64,000 bases of DNA from Rhynchopus sp. YZ270_cl-10 (GCA_964035575.1 OZ037897.1:1-64000), one strand, 5' to 3'; positions 41,366 through 51,969 are shown, numbered from the stretch's first letter. Made by a program: numbers and translations. Notes: generated by a model from the letters alone, not told the origin.

Positions 41366-41503
41366 CCATGGAGGCGTACAAGGCTCACAAAAATAAAAAC
41401 AAAGAAAGGGGAGGGAAAGGAAGGGAGGGGTTAAAAAGGACACGTGTGTAGTTCCGCAAACCCGCAAACCCGCAAAGTTAATGTGTAAAAAAGTGGTCCC
41501 CTG
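41366..41503 (+). repeat. Repeat module Q, copy 2, with a snippet of 8-bp satellite
   Basis: Diverged copy of 28593-28690 (GTACAAGGCTCACAA, then a GGGAGGG-rich stretch, ending TGTAAAAAAGTGGTCCCC). Just before the end it contains about three units of the 8-bp satellite in reverse orientation (41454-41476, CCGCAAAC repeated). Confidence 0.75.
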
Positions 41504-42362
41504 TAAAGTGAGTAGAAGCTCTGTAATGACCTCAAAATATGGGACTTGTGATCTTGAGACTCTGTCACTGAAAGCACCCCTTCCCACCTTTTACTGTGGA
41601 AGAGAACATGCACATCGTCTAGACACAAGGAATGTTTCAAACTCAAATACAGGGTGGGAAATCGATGGGAACATAGGAAAGCTATGGGGGGGGGAAAGAA
41701 AGAGGTCCACTGGGCAAATGAAATGCTCCCCAGAGTTTGGAAACAAACCTTGAGAGGCCAGACCGTGCCTGCGTCTGGGTCAGACATTGCACAGCTCTAA
41801 GTGGGACAGTAAGAAAATGTGATAAAAAATATGTAAGTGGAGGCGACGAAGTTACCGGTAGTACTTTGGTTTTCAAAGATCCTGACCCTCCATGAAACCA
41901 CTCGCCTCTCTAATAATAGGGAACGTGAAAGTAAATACCGAAAAAAATATGGACCAGAAAAATTGGTAAAAACCCCTCTGTGACACCTGGAACGCGTAGA
42001 ACCTCACGCACTGGGCAGGTGGTCAGCTATTCGCTTCCCACGCCGAAACACGGTATATAAAAACAATGGGGGTAAAGTGTGAAATGGCATTCATTAACAA
42101 AAGACACGAACATAGCTTCTGACAGTAACAAAAGTAAAGAATCCCCACCCCCCACTCGAGCCCTGGAGGGTACCCTGGTACCCTCCTCGAAAAAAAAACC
42201 CCCCTGAGATCGGAGCCGGTACACTAAGCCACATTTTACAAATAAAAAAAGGGCCTGAATGATTTAGGGAAATTGCATCACACACTAACTTTATCACAAA
42301 GGAAGAGTTCATAGGCAATTCTGCCCCAAAAATAGAACACATAAAAAAAATCGTCAGAGTTT
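41504..42362. other. Intergenic stretch, nothing recognised
   Basis: 859 bp downstream (3') of the propeller gene. Open frames are short and show no known motif. Small features only: a G-run near 41690 and a local inverted repeat (GGTACCCTGGTACC) near 42170. Confidence 0.6.
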
Positions 42363-45149
42363 TCAGAACAAAAGCGACCTCACGTTTTCTCCCGCCACCT
42401 CCTTTCCCGTCAACTCCTCTGCCTCCACGTACAACGTTGGCCCGGACACCGGATACAGCGGGTTGGACAGCGGCTCTGTCGTTTCACTGAAGGTCACCGA
42501 TGGCTCTGTTCTCCTTAGTCCGCGAGAGGCGAGACACATGAGGACCGATGCTATGACCATGCCACCCGCAACACCACCAAGCACGTACAGCACGGTGTAC
42601 GTAGTGTGTGTCGCTGCTGTGCTGTCTCCTGTGGGTGTCGGTGCTGTGCTAGCTGAGGCAGGTAGTGCTGTGCTGTCCGAGGTAGGTAGTGCTGTGCTAG
42701 CTGAGGCAGGTGTTGTGTGTGCCGAAGGAACCCCTGTCGCAACCCACCGTGCCACGACCTCCAACCCCGCTTCTGTGGCAACGTACACAGTTTCGTCGCA
42801 GACGGACAGTGTAGCGGCTTCGGAGAGGAGGGAGAGTGCTCTGGAGATGCGCACATCATCCGGCTCCGAGGTGTCCACCTCATACAGCAATGCGCCGCTC
42901 GTGAAGTACACAACGCTCCCGGAGAGGGCCAGGTTCGAGAGCGCTCCGTTGATCTGGAATGCGGCAAGCCACCGTACCCCGTCGGTATGGACTTCAAGCA
43001 CGTTGAGGGTGTTGGTGTTGTCTGCACTGATGCCGACTATGCGTGTGGCAGAGGCCGCCATAGCTGACATCTGCACCCCGATGACCAGCTCACGCAGCAG
43101 GGATGGGTGTGTGCGGTTCGTTGTGTCATAGATAAGCAAGTCTGCTGCGGCGGCGTTGACCTGCGCGATGCTGACGAAGAGGAGGTTGCCGTAGGCGGCT
43201 GTGCTGAGTGGTGCCCCAGCGTCGCGTGGGGTCAGTGGTGGGTAGAGCGTCCCTGAGCGTGCGTCGAAGGGCACAACATCGATGTGCTGTGTGCCGGACA
43301 CGAGGTAGCCAAGGGAGTCGCCGCCTATCGCAACGTCGACAGCCGTCGCCGCAAACGACGTCTCGCGCACACCACTCCCAAAGTCGACGACCCGCACACC
43401 CCCGGCACGCAGGAACACCACCGCTGTGTCATTGACGCGGTGCGCCTCCCCTGCCACGTCTGTCCCGCATGAGTATGTGGTCACCCCCTGCGACGTGAGG
43501 TTCACCCCTTTCCAACAGCCTGCCTCCACATAGAAAAGCACATCCGGCACAACGCAGGAGACAAGATTTGAGTGCCCCCCAGGCACGACCTCGACGGTGT
43601 GGTTCGTTGCGACGGTGACGAGCGAGTCGAACGCAGTGTGGGGTGGCGATGCGGTTTGGGGCACCGGTGTCTGCGGTGCTGTGGTTTGGGGCACCGGTGC
43701 TGGTGGTGATGCGGTTTGGGGCACCAGTGTCTGCGGTGCTGTGGTTTGGGGCACCGGTGTTGGTGGTGATGCGGTTTGGGGCACCAGTGTCTGCGGTGCT
43801 GTGGTTTGGGGCACCGGTGCTGGTGGTGATGCGGTTTGGGGCACCAGTGTCTGCGGTGCTGTGGTTTGGGGCACCGGTGTTGGTGGTGATGCGGTTTGGG
43901 GCACCAGTGTCTGCGGTGCTGTGGTTTGGGGCACCGGTGCTGGTGGTGATGCGGTTTGGGGCACCAGTGTCTGCGGTGCTGTGGTTTGGGGCACCGGTGT
44001 TGGTGGTGATGCGGTTTGGGGCACCAGTGTCTGCGGTGCTGCGGTTTGGGGCACCGGTGTCGGTGCTGCCGTGTCATCCCACAGGCTGATCACCTCTACT
44101 GCCCCCCCAAAGCCGCCATTCTTCACGTACGCCACATCCCCACAGATAGTGAAACTAGAACTTGCATGGAGCAGGAGCACTGTACGCAGGAAGCCCACAT
44201 CAGATAGGTCTGACACTGTCAGTACCCACATCACCGCGGAATAGCTGGTCACGTACACTCGCCCCGCCGTGAGCGTCAAACCATGGGGCGTCTTCTCCAC
44301 CCCGATATTCGCCACCACCTGCACACTCCCTGACACATCAACACTTAACACCGCCACCCCGTCACCATCCGCACCAGACGAGGCTGCAGCAATTACGTTG
44401 CCTTCCACCGAAAGAAGTTTCAACTGCAAACCCAACGTGAGTTCGTGCAGCAACACCGGCATTGTGTCGGACATAGTGTCGGTAATGTTATATACCAAAA
44501 AGTCGGGCGACGTCGGCAAATCCTTTTTGACACTACAGAACAAAAACCCCGCCCCCACTGCTATACCATAGACTAGCGGGAGTCCAGCGAGGGGGGGCCA
44601 GGCCTGTCCGGTATGGACATCAAAGGGAACGATCTGTGAGACCGATACAATCAAATCCATATCAGTGACTACGTAACCCACGGAGGGAGAGGACGCTATA
44701 CGGGCGTTATTGGACGCGGTCAAATTACTATATGCACGCCATATGGGTGCGCCTGACGCAAAGTTGACGACGGCCACAGCCTGACTATTGCCCCCAGCAT
44801 CATCACGCATGGTGCTAAGGAAGGCCGTGTCATTCACCTCCACCAGCCGCGAATCGAAAAATCTAGTCGACATGGTCATGTCATCGACGATGCAGTCCCC
44901 ATATGCAATGGCAGTGTTGTTGTCCAGGTCAATGCTGCGCCAGCAAGTTGTACCAGTGTAGAACAGCGTGCCGGGTGCATCCGGCATGCACGGTCCAACG
45001 CTGCCCGTTATATACTCACCCGGCAAGTCGTGCACAGAGACCGTCCTGTTGACAGGTGTCGGGACAACGGTGCTAGCTGTAGCTGCGCAGGAGAGCAAGG
45101 TAGATAGAAGAAGAAGCGCTGTGCAAGTGAAATGCGTGTTGTACGGCAT
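42363..45149 (-). CDS. Membrane-anchored protein with two duplicated beta-propeller-like halves
   Basis: 928 aa from the only in-frame ATG, at 45149. Residues 1-26 are a signal peptide. Half 1 (~30-370) and half 2 (~520-830) are diverged copies of each other: both contain a Cys/Trp block (TGTTCWRSID / VEAGCWKGVN), VNDTA, a (V/L)GY(V/L)V...PFD..(T/S)G....PPL stretch, a LL.EL..G.Q motif, and a final V.DLSDVGFLRTVLLL / VDTSEPDDVRISRALSLL block. The last block resembles LVIVD-type propeller repeats. The halves are joined by a Pro/Gln/Thr linker encoded by a 60-bp minisatellite. A Ser/Thr/Ala stalk, one membrane span (TVLYVLGGVAGGMVIASVLM) and a ~50-residue cytoplasmic tail follow. Likely a glycosylated cell-surface protein; ligand unknown. 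A foldback element begins only 55 bp upstream of the ATG. Confidence 0.85.
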   Translation of the reverse strand: MPYNTHFTCTALLLLSTLLSCAATASTVVPTPVNRTVSVHDLPGEYITGSVGPCMPDAPGTLFYTGTTCWRSIDLDNNTAIAYGDCIVDDMTMSTRFFDSRLVEVNDTAFLSTMRDDAGGNSQAVAVVNFASGAPIWRAYSNLTASNNARIASSPSVGYVVTDMDLIVSVSQIVPFDVHTGQAWPPLAGLPLVYGIAVGAGFLFCSVKKDLPTSPDFLVYNITDTMSDTMPVLLHELTLGLQLKLLSVEGNVIAAASSGADGDGVAVLSVDVSGSVQVVANIGVEKTPHGLTLTAGRVYVTSYSAVMWVLTVSDLSDVGFLRTVLLLHASSSFTICGDVAYVKNGGFGGAVEVISLWDDTAAPTPVPQTAAPQTLVPQTASPPTPVPQTTAPQTLVPQTASPPAPVPQTTAPQTLVPQTASPPTPVPQTTAPQTLVPQTASPPAPVPQTTAPQTLVPQTASPPTPVPQTTAPQTLVPQTASPPAPVPQTTAPQTPVPQTASPPHTAFDSLVTVATNHTVEVVPGGHSNLVSCVVPDVLFYVEAGCWKGVNLTSQGVTTYSCGTDVAGEAHRVNDTAVVFLRAGGVRVVDFGSGVRETSFAATAVDVAIGGDSLGYLVSGTQHIDVVPFDARSGTLYPPLTPRDAGAPLSTAAYGNLLFVSIAQVNAAAADLLIYDTTNRTHPSLLRELVIGVQMSAMAASATRIVGISADNTNTLNVLEVHTDGVRWLAAFQINGALSNLALSGSVVYFTSGALLYEVDTSEPDDVRISRALSLLSEAATLSVCDETVYVATEAGLEVVARWVATGVPSAHTTPASASTALPTSDSTALPASASTAPTPTGDSTAATHTTYTVLYVLGGVAGGMVIASVLMCLASRGLRRTEPSVTFSETTEPLSNPLYPVSGPTLYVEAEELTGKEVAGENVRSLLF
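43643..44069 (-). repeat. 60-bp coding minisatellite with 120-bp alternation
   Basis: About seven units of 60 bp, in frame (20 residues each: PQTASPPTPVPQTTAPQTLV). Successive units alternate strictly at one base, giving SPPT and SPPA in turn, so the real unit of expansion is a 120-bp dimer. Confidence 0.95.
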
Positions 45150-45204
45150 TGTGCGTGAAAAGGGTTTTATGTCCGCATTTGTAAGGGGGGGGGGGGGGGG
45201 GGTA

Positions 45205-46607
45205 GGGGGGGTCACAAGGGGAGGACAATGCACTTTTTCAGGGTTTTTGAATTCTACGCGCAGCGCGGTGTCCGACCCCACAAGTCACTACCCAAGACCC
45301 CCTAGAAAACGTCCTGGAGGCCCAAAAATACCAAAAATAGTGACCGGAAGTGACCAGAAAATCAAAATTCCGAAAAAAAAAGGGGTCGTGGGACAGGGTC
45401 TGTACCTTGCTTATTCCTATTTTTTAGCACATAAACGAGATATGGCCATGGCAACAGCCCATGACTCATATTTTAGGAAGTAAAGGATACATCTTGACTA
45501 ATGTCATCTAAGTGCGTTTGAATACAGCCAAAAGAAGACAAGACGGTCACCTGGCATCTGTATTTTGTGGGTCGTAGTGACCAATGTATACACGCGCTTA
45601 GGTACCCACACCATTAATAGGCCAGGGAGTGATCAATTTAGGGAGGAAAATTAGTCAGGTGTAAATTATCGAGCAGATCTGCCGTCACTGCCTCACCCGG
45701 TCCCTCAGGGTACCTTCCCTTGCGGAAAAAAACACCTCGTATGACTTTCCAGATATTGCAATGCCCAATTCCCCCCTTGGTTTTGCAGTTCAGTCTACAA
45801 TAGCTCTGTACTAGACACGTATATGGATATCCAGTCATAGACTCGACTAAAGCACCGACCCGCATCTGCCTCGTCTTCTTTGTCTTCTTCAGACCCCACA
45901 CCCAGATTACTGTGGGAGGAAAGAGACATCCCTTGTGAACACGGACAGGCACGCCACAAAATATAGCGGCAAGAGCGAGACGTCCTCAAAGCTCACAAGG
46001 GCAAGGAACGCCGTATTGGGAACTTACGCACACTGCTCCAATGTGGCAAGGCCAGACTGCTTGACGACAAGCCGTGCGCAATGACCCGCGAGGAGGACGC
46101 GTGGGAGGCCCAATGCCACACACATCACTTTCCTCCCCTTTTCATGTGTTTTCTTAAACTCAATCTCCCCAGGACTTGCAGAATCGCCTCTGAGGACACC
46201 TTCAGCAGGCCTACTCCACAGTGGATACGGCGCTTTGCCTTTACTGCCATTCCACTGCGCCTAAACAAGGATTTTAGAGCGGACTTGGCGTAGAACCGCC
46301 TATACAGTGCCCCCGGCACTTTTCCCGCCCTCTCAATGCGTCCCAACGGTGTTTTTAATGGGTTTTGATTGTACCCCGATTTGATAGGTGCCAAAGTACA
46401 AACCCTGTCCCAGGCCGTTTTTTTTTTTTTGAAAATTTCGAATTAGACCCCCACAAGTGCTCAGAAGTGTCCAAAACCAGGCGGAATTGAATTGTAGGTC
46501 ACCTGGGGACCATATTTTCTGGTTTTTCAGGGTGATGTCCATTTTTTTCTCAAAAAAAATTTTTTTTGGTCGGTGTCCTCACTTTTAACATGGGATGTGA
46601 CCCCCCC
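45205..46607. mobile_element. Foldback / MITE-like element F1 (1.4 kb)
   Basis: Perfect 12-bp terminal inverted repeats GGGGGGGTCACA / TGTGACCCCCCC, flanked by TA on both sides (45203-45204, 46608-46609). Longer, imperfect inverted homology extends inward ~210 bp (45205-45413 against 46390-46607, e.g. GGGACAGGGT). It encodes nothing recognisable, so it is non-autonomous. TA flanks are typical of Tc1/mariner-type integration. Between the arms (45,420-46,390) I see no gene. Confidence 0.75.
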
Positions 46608-46702
46608 TAGGGGGGGGGGGGGTAGGGGGGCGGATTGTCCTCACAAAAAGTGAAATAAAAATTTTTTGCAACATAGAAACTCGTTTCCCGTGGAAAACTA
46701 GA

Positions 46703-47780
46703 CACATACCCACCCCAAAAATGTTCGGAGGATCCAATGAAACCATTTTTTTACACTTTGGTGGGCTCAGAAATACCCAAAATGGGGAAAATTAGTGAAA
46801 AATGGACTTTCCCCCCAAAATGGGCAAAAGTGGTTTTTTAGCAAAAAAATTGAGTTTTTTGGATCACCAGAGGTCTATTTGGGTGACTCTCTGGTGCAAA
46901 TCGGGTCCCAGGGGTCCTGTGGACCTGATTTCAACGACGAACAGACTTCTGGACCACTTACAAATGATTTTTTTTGAATTTTGGAGTCAAAAAAAGTGCC
47001 TGTCCAGTGCTTGTCCGGTGCCTGTCCTCTCCGTGACTTTGTCCATAACCATCACATAAAGTAGGGTATGGTACAAATTTGGGTACATACCCCCCCCAAA
47101 AATGGTCTGCGGACCCAACGGAACCGGTTTTTTACCCTTTGGAGGACTTAGAAGCACCAGAAATGGGGAAAAGGAGTGAAAATTTGCCCTCCCCCCCAGA
47201 GAGGGGGGTAGAGGCGGTTGTGGGCTAAAAAATGCCAAATTAGGGCCACCAGAGGCCTCTTGGGGCCACTCTCCGGTGGAAATCGTACTCCTGGGGGTCC
47301 TGTGGGCCTGGTTTCGACGAGCTGCACCCTTTTGGGCCCCTCTAACCGATCTTGGTTTGAAATATTGAGTCGAATATCACCCCCTGAACCCGTGCGTATG
47401 CGTGTAAAGTACCCCCCTCTCCCCTCCCCCCTCACTGCCCACCTTCTCCTCCCCTGACAGGCGTAACAAATAAAAAAACGGCCTCCCACTCACAAAAAGC
47501 GTCTGAGGATGCTGCTGAGTTCGTGAGGAGGTTCGCGGATGCAGAGTGGATCAGGGGTGTGTGCATGCGTGTCCTGATGAAGTGCTTCAGCTGCGCATCG
47601 AAATGCACGAGTGTGGGGGGAAGGCAGAAAATGTCAAATTAAGGCCGCCAGAGGCCTCTTGGGGTCACTCTCCGGTGGAAATCGTACTCCTGGGGGTCCT
47701 GTGGGCCTGATTTCGACGAACTGCACCCTTTTGGACCCTTCGAACCGATCTTGGTTTGAAGTATTTAGTCAAATATGTCA
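46703..47780. repeat. ~380-bp diverged tandem modules inside the F2 left arm
   Basis: A block containing CCAGAGG..TCTTGGGG, GGGTCCTGTGG and TTTCGACGA occurs at ~46861, ~47245 and ~47645. A second block (ACATACCCACCCCAAAAATG) occurs at 46703 and 47083. Spacing is 380-400 bp. The right arm contains the same modules inverted. Confidence 0.8.
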
Positions 47781-48009
47781 AATTCCTCCAATCATAGGCT
47801 GTATACAGTACAAAATCATGAAAACACCAATAAAACGGCATTTTTTTTCGTTTTTTCACGTTTTTTGCCGCAAAACCCCCCAAAAACCCCCGGAAACCCA
47901 TTTTTGGGGTGGCACAGCGTGTGGGTCACCACTGAAATGGCCCACCGGCGAAAAAATAATAAAAATTACATAAAAAACGTTAGCAATCCGCCCACGACGG
48001 ACTAGTTAT

Positions 48010-48105
48010 GACCATGACAGGTGATCTTACTAGTAAAATGACAGGTGAAATTTTTTGACAGGTGGTACCTGTCATTTTGACAGGTACCACCTGTCAAAAT
48101 ACAGG
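48010..48105. repeat. ACAGGT/ACCTGT palindrome cluster, left copy
   Basis: Repeated TGACAGGTGGTACCTGTCA and TGACAGGTACCACCTGTCA palindromes, separated by short ATTTT spacers. The same kind of cluster lies at 51250-51440. Confidence 0.85.
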
Positions 48106-48109
48106 CACC

Positions 48110-48222
48110 AGGTACCCAGGTGCCCAGGTACCCAGGTACCCAGGTACCCAGGTACCCAGGTACCCAGGTACCCAGGTACCCAGGTACCCAGGTACCCAGG
48201 TACCCAGGTACCCAGGTACCCC
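48110..48222 (+). repeat. 8-bp microsatellite (AGGTACCC)n, ~14 copies
   Basis: One GGTGCCC variant unit near the start, otherwise perfect. It continues directly from the ACAGGTACC palindromes and contains the self-complementary core GGTACC. Confidence 0.95.
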
Positions 48223-49029
48223 CAATGACATAACGAAGTATCGCTTGAAAGTACCGTTCAATAACCTTTCTTGGGTGTGCATGAAGTAGGACACAAGGTA
48301 TATCAAACGATAAATCAATCAGATAAACGTTACATCATCGGAAAATTGTTGGCACCGCCGCCCTGTCTTCGTATTTATTACGTCGACAGGCCAAACAGCG
48401 TTGGGCTCAGAAGAAGCAGTGCAAAACACTGGGGATCAACATGAGAACCAACTCCCAACAACACAGGCTACCAAAGTAGCAGGTGGGGTGTTGCGGGTGT
48501 TTGGGGTGAAAGAAAATCGATTTTGGTAAGTTCCAGCAGAAAATTCTTAAGTTTGCACTAGTCGAGAGAGGCTTACCCGCTGCAGTGAAGCAGTGCACCC
48601 ATTTAAGGATGGAGAAGCGTGACACGCACATACAAGTATGTACGTTACTTCAACAAAGGCTGAATTCTGGTAATTCTAAGGGATGTGAATTCAGCCACCA
48701 CGCAGGTAGTGTTTTAAGGTTCCTCGCTTTGTTCTGCACAGCGGGCTTATGATACAAAGGAGTTGCCCCCGCTCTCTTTCGCGCAAACTTAAGAAAATTC
48801 TGAAGTAACTACAACCTGGCGTGCGGGTACAGATGCATTGCTTTGTTCTTTCCTCAAAGTCATGTGTGATCTCTCGGGTCTGTACTAAAGTCAGTGTTTA
48901 GATAAGCATCCACTTGACTCGTTCTAACAACCGTTGAAATCTAGAACAAAACAACACACTGCCCCTTCTCACACCAAGCCGCCATGCTTCAAGAGCATGC
49001 CCTGGGCAAAAATTACTGTGACAAAAATT

Positions 49030-49162
49030 GGTTTCTGGGGGAACGCAATATTTTCTTGTGCCTAGTCCTCCGCAAGCAGAGGACAGACTTTCCGGATCCC
49101 GAAGTCGAATTTCTTGCACTAGCTATGCTCCCTGGGTTAAATGGCTATAGCAGTGACTGACT
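49030..49162. repeat. Inverted repeat partner of 53440-53575
   Basis: TTTCTGGGGGAACGCAATAT through TAGTCCTCCGCAAGCAGAGG to CACTAGCTATGCTCCC recurs inverted at 53440-53575 with a few differences. One more level of nested inverted homology in the F2 interior. Confidence 0.8.
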
Positions 49163-50299
49163 AAGAGTTTCATAATAATTGGGGTGGTCTCGGTCGCCAC
49201 CTGATTTTGAAATATTTGCACCAGCTCGTCCGTCGGCACTGCTTCGCTGTCACAATGAAGGGTCGTCGGTTCGGGTACCTGTTAAGAGAAATTGAGGACA
49301 AAAGTGACGTTACTAACAAAAAAAAAGAAGTTGAGTCAATGACTTGAAATACAAAACCCTCTCGTGAACAGTGTACCTTGGTACATGACCGGCTGTACCG
49401 GGGCGGACACCCAACAAGAGATAGATAGAGGAGCACAAATCTTGGTAGTCGCTAATTTGGGCGGGAAAAAATAGCTTCAATTTACATCCGGAGACGAGAC
49501 GTACATCCAGAGCGGGACAATGTCGAAAAGGGGGAGCGGGGGTGGTGAAAACCGGGGGTTAAAAACATACCTCGCACTCGGTCCACTCTCCAGGTACGAG
49601 AACATCATTGGACGTACAAACCCACCACTGCGTCAGTAAATAGCTATTTCCCTCCCTCCCGCCAGGTTCGAGGGAGCACTTGAGGGAGGACAAAAAATGC
49701 CTGGTTCGCGCAGGTAGTTTTCTTACGGGAAAAATCTGGGGGGCCGGGCGGGGCCGTGTTGCTGAGAATAACTCGCACTCTGCCCGGTGTGAACAAGCCC
49801 ACACCAAAGCAATGGCTGTACAAGTCGATTTTTGCAGGGGTGGGCGGGCACCCGGGCTTTTTCCATTTTTTTGGATCGGGCACCAGGTTTTTTATAAGGA
49901 TTTCAGGTGATTTTTGGATTTTTCTGAGAACACGCTGCCCCCCTGCCGAAACATGTTCTCGTTTTTCCCTTTTGGGGGGATTTTTGGCCTTTTTCGGGTT
50001 TTCCGAGCATCTCCGCAAACTTTTACCCTCACTGTAACGGGGTCATTTTGAAAAAAATGGACAAGTTCTTGGCTGATACACGTTTTGGTCGAGTTACTTA
50101 GCGGGGTTAAATTGAACTACGATTCTGGACCCACTGTAACGTGAACCGCCCCCTCGAAATTCAAGAAGGGGTCCCAAACCCGGGCGCGCTACGTGCGGCG
50201 CCGCAGGCGAAAAAAAATTAGGGTACATTGTAAAAAATGCAGCGGGATTTTTGATGAAGAATAGTGATTTTGTGCATAAAAGGTAAATACGTCCCGAGC

Positions 50300-50320
50300 C
50301 CGGCGCGCGTAGCGCGCCGG
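50300..50320. other. Perfect GC hairpin
   Basis: CCGGCGCGC, loop GTA, GCGCGCCGG: a 9-bp perfect stem. A similar GC-rich inverted repeat lies near 50185-50205. Its style recalls the hairpins at 5173-5281, but there is no sequence match. Confidence 0.8.
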
Positions 50321-51249
50321 AAGTTCTGGGCCTCCGGCGGAGAAACTAGAATTCCTGGCCTAAAAAGGGTCCGAGCTTTCGCACGGTGGTGGGTGGGGTG
50401 GATCTTTATGATATTCAAAGAGATGCAGAAGCTCTGCGGACACCTCCTCACTGAGGTACTCGCGGGATGGTTCTTGGCATGCAAGAGTGCATCAAGGGGT
50501 TCGTCGACAACTTGTGAGCGGAGACGTGTCTTCACCAACTTCAATCACGAAAATTCCCGCTCATCTTCGCAAGACGAAACAGGGGGTCAGAAGGCGAGTC
50601 GCACAAACTCGCATTATCCCGTACTCCTTCTTCAGTTGCGTCTTCATCTCCTCTCTGCTTGTCCCCGGCTTCGCCGGATCCACCAGGAGCTTCTCCCCAC
50701 TCCTTGTCATCTCCGAGGTCGGGTTGCAACGGAAGGAAATAGTCGGCAGATGGCTCGGGCGAGGAGGCTGGGAGGAAGATGAAAGAGGTGGGCGGCCCTT
50801 CGGGCCCCACCCCACCTCTTCAATTTTTTTATTTGTATTTTTATTTTTTTCCAATGAAGAATTCTTCATCGGATTCTTCAGCGCGGAAAGACTGATTATG
50901 GCTTAGTACCGCACTCCCGTGTATTTGGTGCACCCAGATGGTCAAACACCCGATTTTTGCGTTTTTTTTTGCATTTTTTTGCATTTTTTCGCCCAGTATT
51001 GAGGACGTGTGGGGGTGAGGACCACCGAGGGCAATTTTGTGAATTTTTTTGGGGTCAAAAATTGACTTGTCTTTCGTAAATCCCACGAAAAATCGGGTGC
51101 GCAAAATCGCGTTATAGACCCCCATAGATGCTCAAAAGTGTCAAATTTTGCTTTTAATGGCCTCAAATCGTCGAAATTCGCCCTAAAAGGGGGCAAAAAA
51201 AAAATTCGAGAGTCCCTTTCCCTGGGAGGCAATAGCCACCGGCAAAAAC

Positions 51250-51440
51250 ACCTGTCATATGACAGGTGGTACCTGTCATTTTGACAGGTACCACCTGTCA
51301 TTTGACAGGTACCACCTGTCAAAATGACAGGTGCACCTGTCATTTTACAGGTACCACCTGTCATATTACTAGTAATATTCAATTATCACCTGTCATATTT
51401 ATAACTAGTAACACCACCTGTCATATCACCTGTCATGGCC
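51250..51440. repeat. ACAGGT/ACCTGT palindrome cluster, right copy
   Basis: At least ten ACAGGT or ACCTGT half-sites arranged as nested palindromes (TGACAGGTGGTACCTGTCA and variants), mixed with ACTAGT sites. Counterpart of 48010-48105. Confidence 0.85.
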
Positions 51441-51465
51441 ATAACTAGTCCGTCGTGCCCCCCTA

Positions 51466-51490
51466 GGGGGGGGGGGGGGGGGGGGGGGTA
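51466..51490 (+). other. TA-G21-TA junction
   Basis: A run of 21 G bounded by TA on both sides, between the CCCCCC end of F3 and the GGGGGGCGGATTGC start of F4. Similar junctions: 46608-46624 (TA-G13-TA), 45182-45204 (TAA-G18-TA), and a one-sided one at 57403-57427. Confidence 0.85.
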
Positions 51491-51550
51491 GGGGGGCGGA
51501 TTGCACGGCGGGGTCCGCACACCCCGAGGGTCCGTAAAACGGCATGTTAG

Positions 51551-51668
51551 GACACTCCCTCTTTACGGAGTGTCATTACGTACCCTAGGGTACGTAATTA
51601 CGGACCCTAGGGTACGTAATTACGTACCCTAGGGTCCGTAATTACGGACCCTAGGGTACGTAATTACG
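51551..51668. repeat. CCCTAGGG / TTACGTAA palindrome array
   Basis: Starts with the hairpin GACACTCC...GGAGTGTC (51551-51574). Then come alternating ACCCTAGGGTACGTAATTAC units, each palindromic about CCTAGG and about GTAATTAC. A short relative lies at 54688-54725. Confidence 0.85.
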
Positions 51669-51969
51669 GAGCCTCCCAGGGAAAGGGACTCTCGAAAAAT
51701 TTTTTTTGCCCCCGTTTAGGGCTAATTTCGACGATTTGAGGCCATTAAAAGCAAAATTTGGCACTTTTGAGCATCTGTGGGGGTCTAAAACGCAGTTTAG
51801 AGTACCACAATTTTTAGTGGGTTTTACCGAAAACAAGTCAATTTTTGGGCCGAAAAAAAAATTTTTTTGACATCACAAAATTGCCCTTGGTGGGCCTATG
51901 TGTCCTCAATGCTGGGCGAAAAATGCAAATATAGCTATTTTTAACTTTCACACACAATTTTAACGGGTT

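Larger units (their letters stand above)
47993..51465. mobile_element. Nested inverted-repeat element F3
   Basis: The left end (47995-48080) starts ACGACGGACTAGTTATG; the right end (to 51465) is its complement followed by CCCCCC and TA. Both ends carry clusters of the palindrome-forming motif TGACAGGT/ACCTGTCA. No coding potential was recognised between them. 48,230-50,900 is otherwise featureless apart from AT-rich and low-complexity patches and the hairpin at 50300. Confidence 0.6.
50890..51935. repeat. Inner inverted repeat pair (51139-51232 / 51669-51784)
   Basis: TTGCTTTTAATGGCCTCAAA through GAGAGTCCCTTTCCCTGGGA on the left recurs inverted on the right (CCCAGGGAAAGGGACTCTCG through TTTGAGGCCATTAAAAGC). 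Weaker homology extends outward to ~50890 and ~51935. The loop holds the palindrome clusters at 51250-51440 and 51551-51668. Confidence 0.8.

Noticed and set aside
48110-48222. A CRISPR-like array in the 48.0-48.2 kb repeats.
   Set aside because: The units are contiguous 8-bp microsatellites without spacers.
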